Below are positions 23,601 to 32,709 of a stretch of 64,000 nt of DNA, one piece after another. Under the pieces are notes generated by a model. It worked only from the letters and a program-made list of their open reading frames with translations. It did not search any database and had not been told where the DNA came from. Source of the stretch: SAR202 cluster bacterium (GTDB taxonomy: Bacteria; Chloroflexota; Dehalococcoidia; Lucifugimonadales; VGZR01); NCBI GenBank assembly GCA_016872515.1, contig VGZR01000003.1, positions 1 to 64,000 on the forward strand. The letters are read 5' to 3'. Numbering within the stretch: position 1 is the stretch's first letter; each line of letters opens with the position of its first letter. A program made the translations under genes and the position numbers.

Positions 23601-25604
23601 TCATCCTCGCCCGATGGCTTTACGGTATCTTCCCAGAGCCATGAGCGGCCAGTAGTTCCGGTACATCGTGTAGTTGATCATGAAGCCCGCAGGCATCTCC
23701 ACCCCCTGATAGCCCGGGTCTTTGGGGGTGAGGTAGCGGTCCAGGCGCTGGCCGACGCCGTAGCCTGGGAAGCCTGTTCCGGTGTAGTGGAGTTCATCCC
23801 AAGAACCGTCGGGTTTTTGTGTTGAAATTAGGTGTTCAACTCCTCTCGCCGCGGCTTCAGTCTCGGCTTGGCCGGCGGCGACTAGAGAGAGCAGCGCCCA
23901 TGCGGTCTGTGATGGAGTCGTTGGCCCGCGGCCCCGGTAGTTGGGGTCCACGTAGGAGGCGCAACTTTCGCCCCAACCGCCGTCGGGGTTCTGGCGGTCT
24001 AGCAGCCACTTGATGGCGAGGCGGACCTCGTCGGCATCCATGTCGAGGTTCAGTGCCTTGAACGCAGGTAGAACGGCGCCGGTGCCATAGATGTAGTTGA
24101 CGCCCCAGCGGCCGAACCAAGGGCCGTCAGCTTCCTGTTCGGAAAGCGTGTACTTGAGGGCCTTGACGATTGCTGGGTGGTTGGGCTTGAAACCCAACTG
24201 GCCGAGCATCTCCAGCACGTGGACGGTGACGTCCACGCTGGGAGGGTCCACGGTTTCGCCGAAGTCCGCGAATGGGATGCGGGCGATGAAGAGTTTGGTG
24301 TTGTCCTTGTCGAACGATGCCCAGCCGCCGTTGCGCGACTGCATCCCCAGTATCCACCGAACGGCGCGGTCGATGGCCTCGGCCTTCCGCGCCTTGTCGG
24401 GCAGCGCCACTTTGTCCAGTGCCATGACGATTTCAGCCGTGTCGTCCAGATCGGGGTAGGTGTCGTTGTGGAACTCGAAAGCCCATCCGCCGGGAGGCGT
24501 GTCCTTCGCCTTCACCTGCCAATCGCCGCCGGAGAGGATTTGCTCGTCCAACATGTATTCCCCGGCTTTCACAAGCGCGGGATGGCTGGGCCCGAGGTCT
24601 GAGTCAGCCAAGGCGATCATGGTGAGGCAAGTGTCCCAGAGCGGAGAGACGCATGCCTGCACCTTGAGGTTGTCGCCTTCCTCGATGGCAAAGCCATTGA
24701 AGCCGGCCATGCCCTTGGCCATGACGGGATGGTCGAGAGGGTAACCGAGCGTCTTGAGGGCCATGAGGGAGTACACCCAGGGGGGCTGGATGCCGCCCCA
24801 GCTGCCGTCGGCCTCCTGATGGGCGACGACCCACTGCTCGGCGCGCTTGATGGCTTGTGCACGCGTCGGCTTGAAGGGCAGCGTTCCCAGCAGCCGCAAG
24901 ACACGGTCGGAGGCATAGAAGAAGGACTCCCAGCCGACGAGCTTGCTCGGCCGTTTGATGGAGTAGTCGGTCTGAGAGCGGGGCAGGGGGTAAAGCTCGT
25001 CTATTTTGGCCGACTCGGGGACGGGGCGGACAGGTTTCCTGTCCAACACGATGAGCAGCGGGACGATGGTGGCCCGCGCCCAACTTGAGAACTCGTAGAT
25101 GTTGACGGGGAACCAGTTGGGGAAGAGGATGACCTCCGGGGGCATCACCGGCACACCGCGCCAGTCCCACTGGCCGAAGAGCGACAGCCATATCTTGGTG
25201 AAAACGCGGGTCTTGGGCACGCCGCCCTTGGATAGGATGAACTCGCGCGCCTTACGCATGAACGGCTCGTCGGGAGAGATGCCGGCGAGTTTGAGGGCGA
25301 AGTAACACTCAACTGAGGTGCTCAGGTCGCCGGGGGCGTCGTAGTACTGGCCCCATGTCCCGTCGTCGCGTTGCGAACGGATGATGTAGTTGGCGAGCCT
25401 TCGCCACTTCTCCTTGTCAACGGCCTCGAGGAAGTGGGTGAGGAGGAGGAACTCAGCCTCCATGGTGGGGTTCGACTGCAACTCGCCCCACCAGTAACCC
25501 TCTGGGTACTGGACGCCGAGGAGGTACTGCTGTGACCGCTGAATCGTGGTGTTCAGCGCTTCCTGGCGGGCCTTGGCCGTTACAGGGGTTTTCGTTTCCA
25601 GCAC
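23601..25604 (-). CDS. shc: Squalene-hopene cyclase
   Basis: 667 residues, the normal length. The catalytic DxDDTA motif is DLDDTA at residues 385-390, and several QW repeats are visible (for example QRDDGTWGQYYD, QEADGSWGGIQPPW, RNGGWASFD, QNPDGGWGES, QKPDGSWDE). The enzyme cyclises squalene to hopene or hopanol at the membrane. It lies 10 bases downstream of hpnG in the leftward hopanoid operon. The order polyprenyl synthetase, hpnH, hpnG, shc supports a complete extended-hopanoid route. Confidence 0.97.
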   Translation of the reverse strand: MLETKTPVTAKARQEALNTTIQRSQQYLLGVQYPEGYWWGELQSNPTMEAEFLLLTHFLEAVDKEKWRRLANYIIRSQRDDGTWGQYYDAPGDLSTSVECYFALKLAGISPDEPFMRKAREFILSKGGVPKTRVFTKIWLSLFGQWDWRGVPVMPPEVILFPNWFPVNIYEFSSWARATIVPLLIVLDRKPVRPVPESAKIDELYPLPRSQTDYSIKRPSKLVGWESFFYASDRVLRLLGTLPFKPTRAQAIKRAEQWVVAHQEADGSWGGIQPPWVYSLMALKTLGYPLDHPVMAKGMAGFNGFAIEEGDNLKVQACVSPLWDTCLTMIALADSDLGPSHPALVKAGEYMLDEQILSGGDWQVKAKDTPPGGWAFEFHNDTYPDLDDTAEIVMALDKVALPDKARKAEAIDRAVRWILGMQSRNGGWASFDKDNTKLFIARIPFADFGETVDPPSVDVTVHVLEMLGQLGFKPNHPAIVKALKYTLSEQEADGPWFGRWGVNYIYGTGAVLPAFKALNLDMDADEVRLAIKWLLDRQNPDGGWGESCASYVDPNYRGRGPTTPSQTAWALLSLVAAGQAETEAAARGVEHLISTQKPDGSWDELHYTGTGFPGYGVGQRLDRYLTPKDPGYQGVEMPAGFMINYTMYRNYWPLMALGRYRKAIGRG

Positions 25605-25614
25605 TGCCGGTCCC

Positions 25615-26418
25615 TCACGATGCCTTAGCGGCCAGTTGCGGGGCCCAGACGTCGCTCTCTACGAGAGCTTGGAGCGCGGAGGCCAGCGAGGCCTTGGCGG
25701 CACGATACTGTGTCCCCAGCCTGACCAGAGACGGCACGTCGCTGGGGTGAGTAAGGGCGTAGGCCGCAGCGCGCCAGATCGAGCGCTGCGAGGCGTCTTC
25801 GGTAGCTTTGGCGACGTACGGCGGGAGCCGTTGTTCCAAAGGGTCGAGCACCGAACGCAGGGCGATACACTGCACATTGCGCTGGGCGGTCGCCTCACAG
25901 GCCCAGTAGCTTTCCATATCCACAACGGAGACAGGGAGGGTCTGGCCCAGCCACGACTTGCGTTCGGCGCTGGATACAAGCTTGTCCACGGTGGCGACCC
26001 CCCCGAACGCGGGGGCCAAACCAGAAGAGTTGAGAGTGGTGGTCAGGCTCCGGCGCTCTAGGTCGCTGAGCAGATGGCGCTGGAGAGCAGAGCGGCGTTC
26101 CCAGGACGACTCGGGGCCAACGAGTGCCCATGCCTCGTCGCCGATGAGCAGATCGCCGGGCTTGAGGCTGGGCTTGGTGGCGCCGGAGAAACCTGCGGAG
26201 ATGATGAGAGAAGGCCGGTATTTCTCGATGGCTGCGCGAGTTGCTTGCTCTACCTGCCGCCTGCCTGCGCCGCCTTCCACTACGAAGACATGACCGTACC
26301 GGGGCGACTGGTAAAAGGCGACCTGGCCTTCTCGGGAGGCCAGGGTGAAACCGCCCGATGCCAAGAAGTCCCTGACTTCCTCGCCCAGGGCGATGACGAT
26401 GGCTATCACAGGCCTCAT
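25615..26418 (-). CDS. hpnG: Hopanoid-associated nucleosidase/phosphorylase HpnG
   Basis: 267 residues of the nucleoside phosphorylase superfamily. Typical parts are the N-terminal IVIALGEEV, IISAGFSGATKPSLKPGDLLIGD and the VVDMESYW motif whose Glu binds the ribose. HpnG removes adenine from adenosylhopane to give ribosylhopane. The ORF extends upstream to 26520 but similarity starts at ATG 26418. Between hpnH and shc, its assignment is strongly supported. Confidence 0.9.
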   Translation of the reverse strand: MRPVIAIVIALGEEVRDFLASGGFTLASREGQVAFYQSPRYGHVFVVEGGAGRRQVEQATRAAIEKYRPSLIISAGFSGATKPSLKPGDLLIGDEAWALVGPESSWERRSALQRHLLSDLERRSLTTTLNSSGLAPAFGGVATVDKLVSSAERKSWLGQTLPVSVVDMESYWACEATAQRNVQCIALRSVLDPLEQRLPPYVAKATEDASQRSIWRAAAYALTHPSDVPSLVRLGTQYRAAKASLASALQALVESDVWAPQLAAKAS

Positions 26419-26440
26419 CCCCACGGCAGCCCGGCGCAAC

Positions 26441-27466
26441 TTAGGATGCCCCGACCCCGCTGTTCTGGAGGGCGCCCTCCTTGAGCATCTTGAAGGCGGC
26501 TTTGGGGTTGCCCAGGGCATCGAAGATCGAGGCTGACTCGAAGCCGCAGTGCATCAAGCAGTTGGCGCAGCGGGGGTCATTGCCGACGCCATAGCGGTCC
26601 CAGAGGTCTTGCTTCATAAGGTCTTTGAAGTTCTGCGTGTGGCGGTCCCCCAGAAGATAGCACGGCTCACGCCAGCCCATGATGGTATAAGTGGGGTTAG
26701 ACCATGCGGTGCACTGGTACTCGCGCTCGCCGCGGAGGAAGGACAGATACAACGGGTTGTTGTAGAAGCGGATGCCGAGTTTGGGGTTCAGCACGCGCTT
26801 GAACACCTCCCTGGCCTGCCGTCGGGAGATGAACAACTCCTGGTTCGGAACCGAATCGTACTGATATCCAGGGGAGACCATGCACCCCTCGATGCCCATG
26901 TCGGTCATCATCTTGAACATGGCGATGAGGTCAGCCTCGTCCAGGCCGTTGAAAACCGTAGTGTTGGTGGTGACCCGGTAGCCCTGCTCCAAGGCGACTT
27001 TGATGCCGCGAACGGCGATCTTCCAGACGCCCTTGCGATAGACAGACTTGTCGTGGGCCTCCTCCATGCCATCTAGGTGTACCACGAAGCAGAAGTATTT
27101 GGAGGGCGGGATTTTCTTCATCACGCGTTCCATGAGGAGCGCGTTGGTGCACATATACACGAACTTTTTTTGAGCAACGAGGCGGTTGACGATTTCATCT
27201 ATCTTCGGGTGCATCGTTGGCTCGCCTCCCGCGATGGAGACGATGGGGGCGCCGGACTCCTTGACGGCTGTCAGGCACTGCTCGACGGTGAGGTAGCGGC
27301 TGATGACCGGCTCGTACTCACGGATGCGGCCGCACCCCTCGCAGGCGAGGTTGCACGCCTCCAGCGGCTCCAACATGGTGACGAGCGGGAAACGCTTGCG
27401 GCCCGTGGCTTTATTCTTAAGGATGTACCACCCCAACCGCAGTGCGAGTTCGATCGGTCTGCCCAT
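26441..27466 (-). CDS. hpnH: Adenosyl-hopene transferase HpnH (radical SAM)
   Basis: 341 residues. The radical SAM cluster motif is CNLACEGCG (Cys38, Cys42, Cys45), preceded by VTMLEPLEA; IAGGEPTMHP and the C-terminal CANCLMHCGFE with its extra cysteines are the known HpnH features. The enzyme adds the adenosyl group to diploptene, the first step of bacteriohopanepolyol side-chain formation. AGGAGG lies upstream of the ATG. It depends on Fe-S assembly, supplied by the suf operon of this window. Confidence 0.96.
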   Translation of the reverse strand: MGRPIELALRLGWYILKNKATGRKRFPLVTMLEPLEACNLACEGCGRIREYEPVISRYLTVEQCLTAVKESGAPIVSIAGGEPTMHPKIDEIVNRLVAQKKFVYMCTNALLMERVMKKIPPSKYFCFVVHLDGMEEAHDKSVYRKGVWKIAVRGIKVALEQGYRVTTNTTVFNGLDEADLIAMFKMMTDMGIEGCMVSPGYQYDSVPNQELFISRRQAREVFKRVLNPKLGIRFYNNPLYLSFLRGEREYQCTAWSNPTYTIMGWREPCYLLGDRHTQNFKDLMKQDLWDRYGVGNDPRCANCLMHCGFESASIFDALGNPKAAFKMLKEGALQNSGVGAS

Positions 27467-27514
27467 GCTTGCCTCCTGGAGTCCTACCTACGTCTAGAGC
27501 CGTCCTAGTTTAGA

Positions 27515-28579
27515 CTAATGCTCGCGCACCAACAAGAAGTGCGCCAGGTCCTCTATCTCCTCTTGTGCCTGCGGGCTGAGGGCGACCCCTTCTAGAGCAG
27601 CCAGAGCGTCGTCGCAGTGGCGCTGCGCCAGCGCCTGGGCTTGGTCGCGGGTGCCGATGCGCTCCATGACTTCCAAGACCTGGGCCACATCATGGTCGTC
27701 TAGGGCTTCCTTCCTGTATGCCTCTCTCAGCATCGCAGCGTCTGTTCCGTTGGCATGGCCCATGGCGTGGACGACGGGGAAGGAGTTCTTCTTGCGGCGG
27801 ATGTCGGCGCCGACGGGCTTGCCGGTCTTCCCTTCCTTGCCCCACACACCGAGGATGTCGTCACGGATCTGGAACACGAAGCCCAGGGAGCGGCCGAACC
27901 GGCGGAACGCGTCCACAGCCCCGAGGTCTTTCGTTCCCAGGAACGCTCCCATCTCCAACGAGCACCGGATAAGGGCGCCGGTCTTGAGGGAAATCATGTT
28001 CAGATAGGCGTCCTGGCCGACGTCGTGACGCTTCTCATAGTCCAAGTCAAGGTACTGTCCTTCGATCATCTGGAGGTAGGCTTCGGTGAGGAGGGCGATG
28101 ACGCGAAGGGCATCGGGGATGGATACACCCTGCTCGACGAGCCGCTCGAGGGAGATGTCGGCCACAGCGCGGAGGGCGTTCCCTGAGACGATGGCCTTCG
28201 GCTCGCCCCAGACGGCCCACACCGTGGGCCTGCCTCGGCGCGTCTTGTCATGGTCTTGGATATCGTCATGGATAAGCGAGAAGTTATGGATGAGCTCGAT
28301 GGCTACGGCTGCAGGCATTGCCCTGTCAGCGGTGCCGCCGATGACTTCGCAAGCGAAGAGGCAGAGCGTTGGGCGAAGAGCCTTGCCGGTCGCGGCCGTG
28401 ACGGGGTTGCCGTCGGAGTCGGCCCATCCCATCGCATAGCGGAGGGTGTCGTACACGCGGCAGCCGTCGTAGGAGAGGCTTGCTCTGAGGGCGCAGGAAA
28501 GCTCGGCCCCATAGCGACGGAACAGCGGCGGCAACACAGCCATTTTCTTGCCGGACACATCCAGGGCTGTTCTCGCCAA
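27515..28579 (-). CDS. Polyprenyl diphosphate synthetase
   Basis: 354 residues from TTG 28579, which has a GGAGG eight bases upstream; ATG 28543 is an alternative. The first Asp-rich motif is HDDIQD (Asp105, Asp106, Asp109); the second is RDDILG near residue 240, where the last Asp is replaced by Gly. GKALRPTLCLFACE carries the substrate-binding Lys-Arg. It makes farnesyl, geranylgeranyl or longer diphosphates; as first gene of the hopanoid operon it presumably makes the squalene precursor. Confidence 0.92.
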   Translation of the reverse strand: MARTALDVSGKKMAVLPPLFRRYGAELSCALRASLSYDGCRVYDTLRYAMGWADSDGNPVTAATGKALRPTLCLFACEVIGGTADRAMPAAVAIELIHNFSLIHDDIQDHDKTRRGRPTVWAVWGEPKAIVSGNALRAVADISLERLVEQGVSIPDALRVIALLTEAYLQMIEGQYLDLDYEKRHDVGQDAYLNMISLKTGALIRCSLEMGAFLGTKDLGAVDAFRRFGRSLGFVFQIRDDILGVWGKEGKTGKPVGADIRRKKNSFPVVHAMGHANGTDAAMLREAYRKEALDDHDVAQVLEVMERIGTRDQAQALAQRHCDDALAALEGVALSPQAQEEIEDLAHFLLVREH

Positions 28580-28712
28580 CCCTCAGCCCTCCGGTATTTG
28601 TTAGACCTGCTCTCCTCAGGATGGCCCGCTCAAGCAGTGATAGATGAGCGCTCCATCTGCTTTCCGCCTCCCCGGCCACCGCCGCACATCATACCTAGCA
28701 ATGCGATGGGAC

Positions 28713-28741
28713 ATACTAGCATCGGGTGAGGGAGGTGTCAA
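28713..28741 (-). promoter_or_regulatory. Promoter of the hopanoid operon
   Basis: A consensus TTGACA (28736-28741) and TAGTAT (28713-28718) on the minus strand are separated by 17 bases. The predicted start near 28706 leaves a leader of about 125 bases before the polyprenyl synthetase TTG. It faces away from the nuo promoter 91 bases to the right. Confidence 0.65.
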
Positions 28742-28831
28742 TACGAACGGGATGCCGCTCCGCCGCAGTGCGTCGCGCTCGAGTGGCCAGCGACAAAACC
28801 TGGCTGCCCGGCCGATTGTGCGATTTTTCAC

Positions 28832-28860
28832 TTGAAAATACCTACGCCAGGTGCTATTCT
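28832..28860 (+). promoter_or_regulatory. Promoter of the nuo operon
   Basis: TTGAAA (28832-28837) and TATTCT (28855-28860) have a 17-base spacer. The predicted start near 28867 rules out the in-frame TTG at 28832 and supports ATG 28895 as the nuoA start. Confidence 0.65.
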
Positions 28861-28894
28861 TTCGGCTCGAAATCGCCTAGCTCTGGCCGAGGAT

Positions 28895-29290
28895 ATGCTC
28901 GACGACTATTTCCGCCAGTATGGACTGATTGCCATCTTCGCCGCCCTCGCCGTGGCGGTCCCGACGGGGATGCTGACCATATCGTGGATGCTTGGCGTCT
29001 TGGGCATCCGCCCCCGCAAGCCGGATGCTGTGAAGAACAGCATCTACGAATGCGGCTTCGCAACCCTGGGAGGCCGCTGGAGTGGCTTCAATTTCCGCTT
29101 CTACGCCTTCGCCCTGGTCTTCGTGCTCTTCGACGTCGAGGTCGTCTTCTTGTTCCCGTGGGCGGCCAGCTTCGGCTTTCTGTCGAAAGAGTTCGGCGTC
29201 TTCGTGCTGGTAGAGATGTTGGTGTTCATCGCCATCCTTGTGGTTGGCTGGCTTCACGCATGGCGAAAAGGGGACCTTCAATGGAGATAG
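28895..29290 (+). CDS. nuoA: NADH-quinone oxidoreductase subunit A
   Basis: 131 residues with three membrane helices. The loop [14 protein letters not shown] contains the conserved CG pair of NuoA, and [22 protein letters not shown] is split here as [14 protein letters not shown] and VVFLFPW, both diagnostic. It belongs to the membrane arm of complex I next to the quinone site. The ORF starts further upstream, but the promoter position fixes the start at or near 28895. It overlaps nuoB by 10 bases. Confidence 0.95.
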   Translation: MLDDYFRQYGLIAIFAALAVAVPTGMLTISWMLGVLGIRPRKPDAVKNSIYECGFATLGGRWSGFNFRFYAFALVFVLFDVEVVFLFPWAASFGFLSKEFGVFVLVEMLVFIAILVVGWLHAWRKGDLQWR

Positions 29291-29919
29291 GGCCGGACCC
29301 GCGTGGAATCAACCTCCACGGTGGCCGTGTGCCGCTCTATACGGCCACGCGGGAGCTTGACCGCGCCGAGGGTGACTACATCAACAACCTCAAGGCGACG
29401 CATGTCCAGCCGCTGGCCGAGCCACTCATCGAGGTGCCCGACGACTTGAAGCGGAACCTGGCAGTGACCTCCGTGGACGCGATGCTGAACTGGGGCCGCA
29501 AAGGGTCAGTGTGGCCGTTGGCCTTCGGGCTGGCCTGCTGCGCGTTCGAGATGATGGCCAGCGCGATGTCGAGGTTTGACCTATCGCGGTTCGGGATGGA
29601 AGTGTTCCGGGCCTCGCCCCGGCAGGCGGACCTGATGATCGTGGCGGGGACGGTGACCTGGAAGATGGCGCCTGCCATCGAGCGCGTGTACTACCAGATG
29701 GCCGAGCCGCGCTGGGTGATTTCGATGGGGGTATGCGCCACCAGCGGCGGCCCGTACTACGAGTCGTACAGCGTCGTCCCCGGTGTTAACCACATCGTCC
29801 CTGTGGATGTGTATGTGCCCGGCTGCCCGCCGCGGCCGGATGCGCTGCTTTACGGCATCATGCAGCTCCACGAGAAGATCAAGCGCTACTCGCTCCAGGG
29901 CAGGGCGGCGGGACGCTGA
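29281..29919 (+). CDS. nuoB: NADH-quinone oxidoreductase subunit B
   Basis: 212 residues, carrying the N2 [4Fe-4S] cluster with ligands Cys86, Cys87 (ACCAFEMM), Cys152 (GVCATSGG) and Cys182 (PGCPPRP). The N-terminal 55 residues are longer than in E. coli-type short forms. It sits in the Q module of complex I, and its stop overlaps the nuoC start by one base. Confidence 0.96.
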   Translation: MEIGPDPRGINLHGGRVPLYTATRELDRAEGDYINNLKATHVQPLAEPLIEVPDDLKRNLAVTSVDAMLNWGRKGSVWPLAFGLACCAFEMMASAMSRFDLSRFGMEVFRASPRQADLMIVAGTVTWKMAPAIERVYYQMAEPRWVISMGVCATSGGPYYESYSVVPGVNHIVPVDVYVPGCPPRPDALLYGIMQLHEKIKRYSLQGRAAGR

Positions 29920-30362
29920 TGGCCAAAGCACTGGCTGGCACAGACGTAGCCCGCCGCATCAACGAGACTTTTTCCGGTGTGGCCTTGGAGTCGAACAAGA
30001 CCGACGTCTGGGTCGCTCCGGACGACCTGCACCGCGCCGCCAAGTTCCTCCACGACGATAAGGAGTTGGACTGTGCGATGCTCCTAGCCATCACCGCAGT
30101 GGACTACGTCGAGCGGTTCGAACTTGTTTACCATCTGCGCTCCATGAGGAAGAACCATACCGTAGTGATAAAGACACGGCTCTCAGGTCGGGAAGAGCCT
30201 GCCATCAGCTCTGTGACAGACATCTGGCAGGGGGCTGACCTTCAGGAGCGGGAGGTCTGGGACCTGATGGGTATCCGTTTCGAGGGCCATCCCAACATGA
30301 AGCGGGTACTTTTGTGGGAGGGGTTCCCTGGGCACCCGCTACGCAGAGATTTCGTCAGATAG
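29919..30362 (+). CDS. nuoC: NADH-quinone oxidoreductase subunit C
   Basis: 147 residues, a separate 30-kDa type subunit rather than a NuoCD fusion. DYVERFELVYHLRS and the signature EREVWDLMGIRFEGHPNMKR, broken here as EREVWDLMGIRF and EGHPNMKRVLL, are present. It ends in GHPLRRDF, the usual C-terminal motif. Confidence 0.94.
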   Translation: MAKALAGTDVARRINETFSGVALESNKTDVWVAPDDLHRAAKFLHDDKELDCAMLLAITAVDYVERFELVYHLRSMRKNHTVVIKTRLSGREEPAISSVTDIWQGADLQEREVWDLMGIRFEGHPNMKRVLLWEGFPGHPLRRDFVR

Positions 30363-30377
30363 GAGACGCCTGGGCGA

Positions 30378-31481
30378 TTGGCCATCAGGACTGAGCCGGT
30401 AACCGTCAACCTAGGGCCGCAACACCCGAGCACTCACGGGGTGTTCCGGCTGCGTGTGACCTTCGACGGCGAGGTGGTGCTGGACGTTGAGCCGGTCTTC
30501 GGCTACCTGCACCGCGGGACGGAGAAGCTGGCGGAGGAGCGCACCTATGTGCAGGTGGTTACGCTTACCGACCGGCTGGACTACGTCTCGGCCATGACGA
30601 ACAACCTCGCCTATGTGCGCGCGGTGGAGAAGCTTGCAGGCATCGAGGTGCCGGAGCGGGCCAAGTACCTCCGGGTCATCTCATCCGAACTTCAACGGAT
30701 CGCTAGCCACCTCATCGCCACCGGCTTTCTGCTCCAGGAGTTGGGCGCGTTCGCCACTCCGCTGATGTACTGCTTCCGGGAGCGGGAGCGCATCCTCGAA
30801 CTGTTCGAGATGTTGTGCGGGGCGCGCATCACGGTGAGCTACATGCGGCCCGGCGGAGTGCTCCAGGACGCGCCGGAAGACTTCTGGCCAGCGCTGGACG
30901 AATTGGTCAAGGCGATGCCCCAGTACATAGAGGAACTGGAAGGCCTCATCACCTCTAACGAAATCGTCCTGGCCCGCACGAAAGACGTAGGTGTCTTGAC
31001 CGCGGAGAAGGCTATCAATGCCTCGGTCACCGGGCCGATGCTGCGTGCGACAGGGGTGCAGTGGGACTTGCGCAAAGCCGACCCCCACGAGGTGTACGAC
31101 CGGGTGGAATTCGACGTGCCCATCGGCGCCATCGGCGACACCTATGACCGTTACCTGGTGCGCGTCCAGGAGATGCGCCAGAGCCTGCGCATCATCGAGC
31201 AGTGCGTCAAGCAGATCCCCAAAGGCGACATCCGTTCGCGGACGGCCTACTTCATCCGGCCGCCGGTGGGCGATGCCTACGGGGCCGTGGAGAGCCCAAA
31301 AGGGGAGCTGGGGTTCTATCTAGTGAGCGACGGTGGCATCGCGCCCTACCGGTGCAAGATACGCTCTCCTTCCTTTATCAATCTGACCGTGTTGCGGGAC
31401 CTGCTGGCCGGCTGGAAGATGGCCGACCTCATCATCATCTTCGGAAGCACTGACATCGTTCTGGGAGAGGTGGACCGCTAG
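30378..31481 (+). CDS. nuoD: NADH-quinone oxidoreductase subunit D
   Basis: 367 residues from TTG 30378, with AGGAG 12 bases upstream. NLGPQHPSTHGVFRL, EKLAEERTYVQ, the NNLAY segment, MRPGGV and the C-terminal LGEVDR identify the 49-kDa subunit, which forms the quinone site with NuoB. It overlaps the nuoH start by one base. Confidence 0.95.
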   Translation: MAIRTEPVTVNLGPQHPSTHGVFRLRVTFDGEVVLDVEPVFGYLHRGTEKLAEERTYVQVVTLTDRLDYVSAMTNNLAYVRAVEKLAGIEVPERAKYLRVISSELQRIASHLIATGFLLQELGAFATPLMYCFRERERILELFEMLCGARITVSYMRPGGVLQDAPEDFWPALDELVKAMPQYIEELEGLITSNEIVLARTKDVGVLTAEKAINASVTGPMLRATGVQWDLRKADPHEVYDRVEFDVPIGAIGDTYDRYLVRVQEMRQSLRIIEQCVKQIPKGDIRSRTAYFIRPPVGDAYGAVESPKGELGFYLVSDGGIAPYRCKIRSPSFINLTVLRDLLAGWKMADLIIIFGSTDIVLGEVDR

Positions 31482-32692
31482 TGGAAGGGCAGGCCGTCAA
31501 GGCAGGCTTCGACTTTCTCGGCATCTACGGGTTCTTCGACGGGCTGATGCCCGAGAGCCTAGACTGGCTGGCGTTTCTTGTGGCCGGCTTCATTCTCGCC
31601 TTCGCCATCATCAACGCGCTGGTGGTCTCGACGGCGGTGTACACCTGGTTCGAGCGCCGGGCGCTGGGCAAGTTCCAGTCGAGGCTTGGGCCGAATCGCT
31701 GGGGGCCGTTCGGGCTGCTCCAGCCTATCGCCGATGTGGTCAAATTCATGTCGAAAGAGGACACGGTGCCCGACGGCGCCGACCGGCAGGTGTTCACGCT
31801 GGCGCCCATCGTGTTTGTAGCCACCGGCTTTCTGGTCTTCGCCCTCATCCCTTTGGGGAGTAACGATTGGCTGAGCCGGCTCAACATCGGCCTCGTGTTC
31901 ATCATCGCGGTGACATCGGTGAACACGCTAGCCATCTTCATGGCGGGCTGGTCATCGCGGAACAAGTACGCGATGTTCGGAGCCATGCGCGGCGTCGCCA
32001 TGCTCATCAGTTACGAGGTGCCGATGGCCCTTGCCATCGCTGCGGTGGCCCTGGCGAGCCAGTCGCTCTCTACATACACTGTGGTCACCAACCAAGAGGT
32101 GCCGTTCATGCTGGTCATGCCACTGGCCTTCTTCATCTTCGTCGCAGCGGCTTCGGCCGAGATGAGCCGGACGCCTTTCGACCTCATCGAGTCGGAGTCG
32201 GAACTCGGCTCTGGCTATCACACCGAGTACAGCGGGATGAAATTCGCGCTGTTCCAACTCGCCGAGTTCATGGCGCCCATCATCGTCTCGTGTATCGTGG
32301 CCACGCTGTTCCTGTCGGGTTGGCGAGGCTGGGGCCCCATCCCTGGCCAGGTATGGTTCATACTCAAGGCGCTGGTCGTGCTGTGTGCACTGCTGTGGTT
32401 CCGGGCCACGTGGCCCCGCTTGCGGGTTGACCAGATCATGGAGTTCGCATGGAAGGGGCTGTTCCCCCTGTCGCTGCTGAACCTGTTCGCGGTGGCTACC
32501 GAGATTCAACTGCTGCGCGACCCAGTGACGGGCGCGCTGACGGATAGCGACATGTGGGCGATGGCGGCCATCAACTGGGCCATCACGGGTATTGTCTTCC
32601 TGGCGGTAAGCCGCATGTTCGCCCGCAAGCAGCTCCAGCGTCCCTTGCCGAAGCCGTCGCCGTTGGCCAACATGGGTGCGGAGGCGGAATAG
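31481..32692 (+). CDS. nuoH: NADH-quinone oxidoreductase subunit H
   Basis: 403 residues starting at GTG 31481, with about eight membrane helices. TWFERRALGKFQSRLGPNR, QPIADVVKFMSKED, the acidic MSRTPFDLIESESELGSGYH (quoted here at 20 residues) and EYSGMKFALF are the hallmark loops that face the quinone chamber. The C-terminal tail of about 25 residues is hydrophilic. Confidence 0.96.
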   Translation: MEGQAVKAGFDFLGIYGFFDGLMPESLDWLAFLVAGFILAFAIINALVVSTAVYTWFERRALGKFQSRLGPNRWGPFGLLQPIADVVKFMSKEDTVPDGADRQVFTLAPIVFVATGFLVFALIPLGSNDWLSRLNIGLVFIIAVTSVNTLAIFMAGWSSRNKYAMFGAMRGVAMLISYEVPMALAIAAVALASQSLSTYTVVTNQEVPFMLVMPLAFFIFVAAASAEMSRTPFDLIESESELGSGYHTEYSGMKFALFQLAEFMAPIIVSCIVATLFLSGWRGWGPIPGQVWFILKALVVLCALLWFRATWPRLRVDQIMEFAWKGLFPLSLLNLFAVATEIQLLRDPVTGALTDSDMWAMAAINWAITGIVFLAVSRMFARKQLQRPLPKPSPLANMGAEAE

Positions 32693-32709
32693 CCGTGTAC
32701 GGTGCGGGG

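Noticed and set aside
28616-28714. Leader peptide of about 32 codons before the hopanoid operon
   Set aside because: Its ATG lies inside the predicted -10 box, so it would not be in the message.
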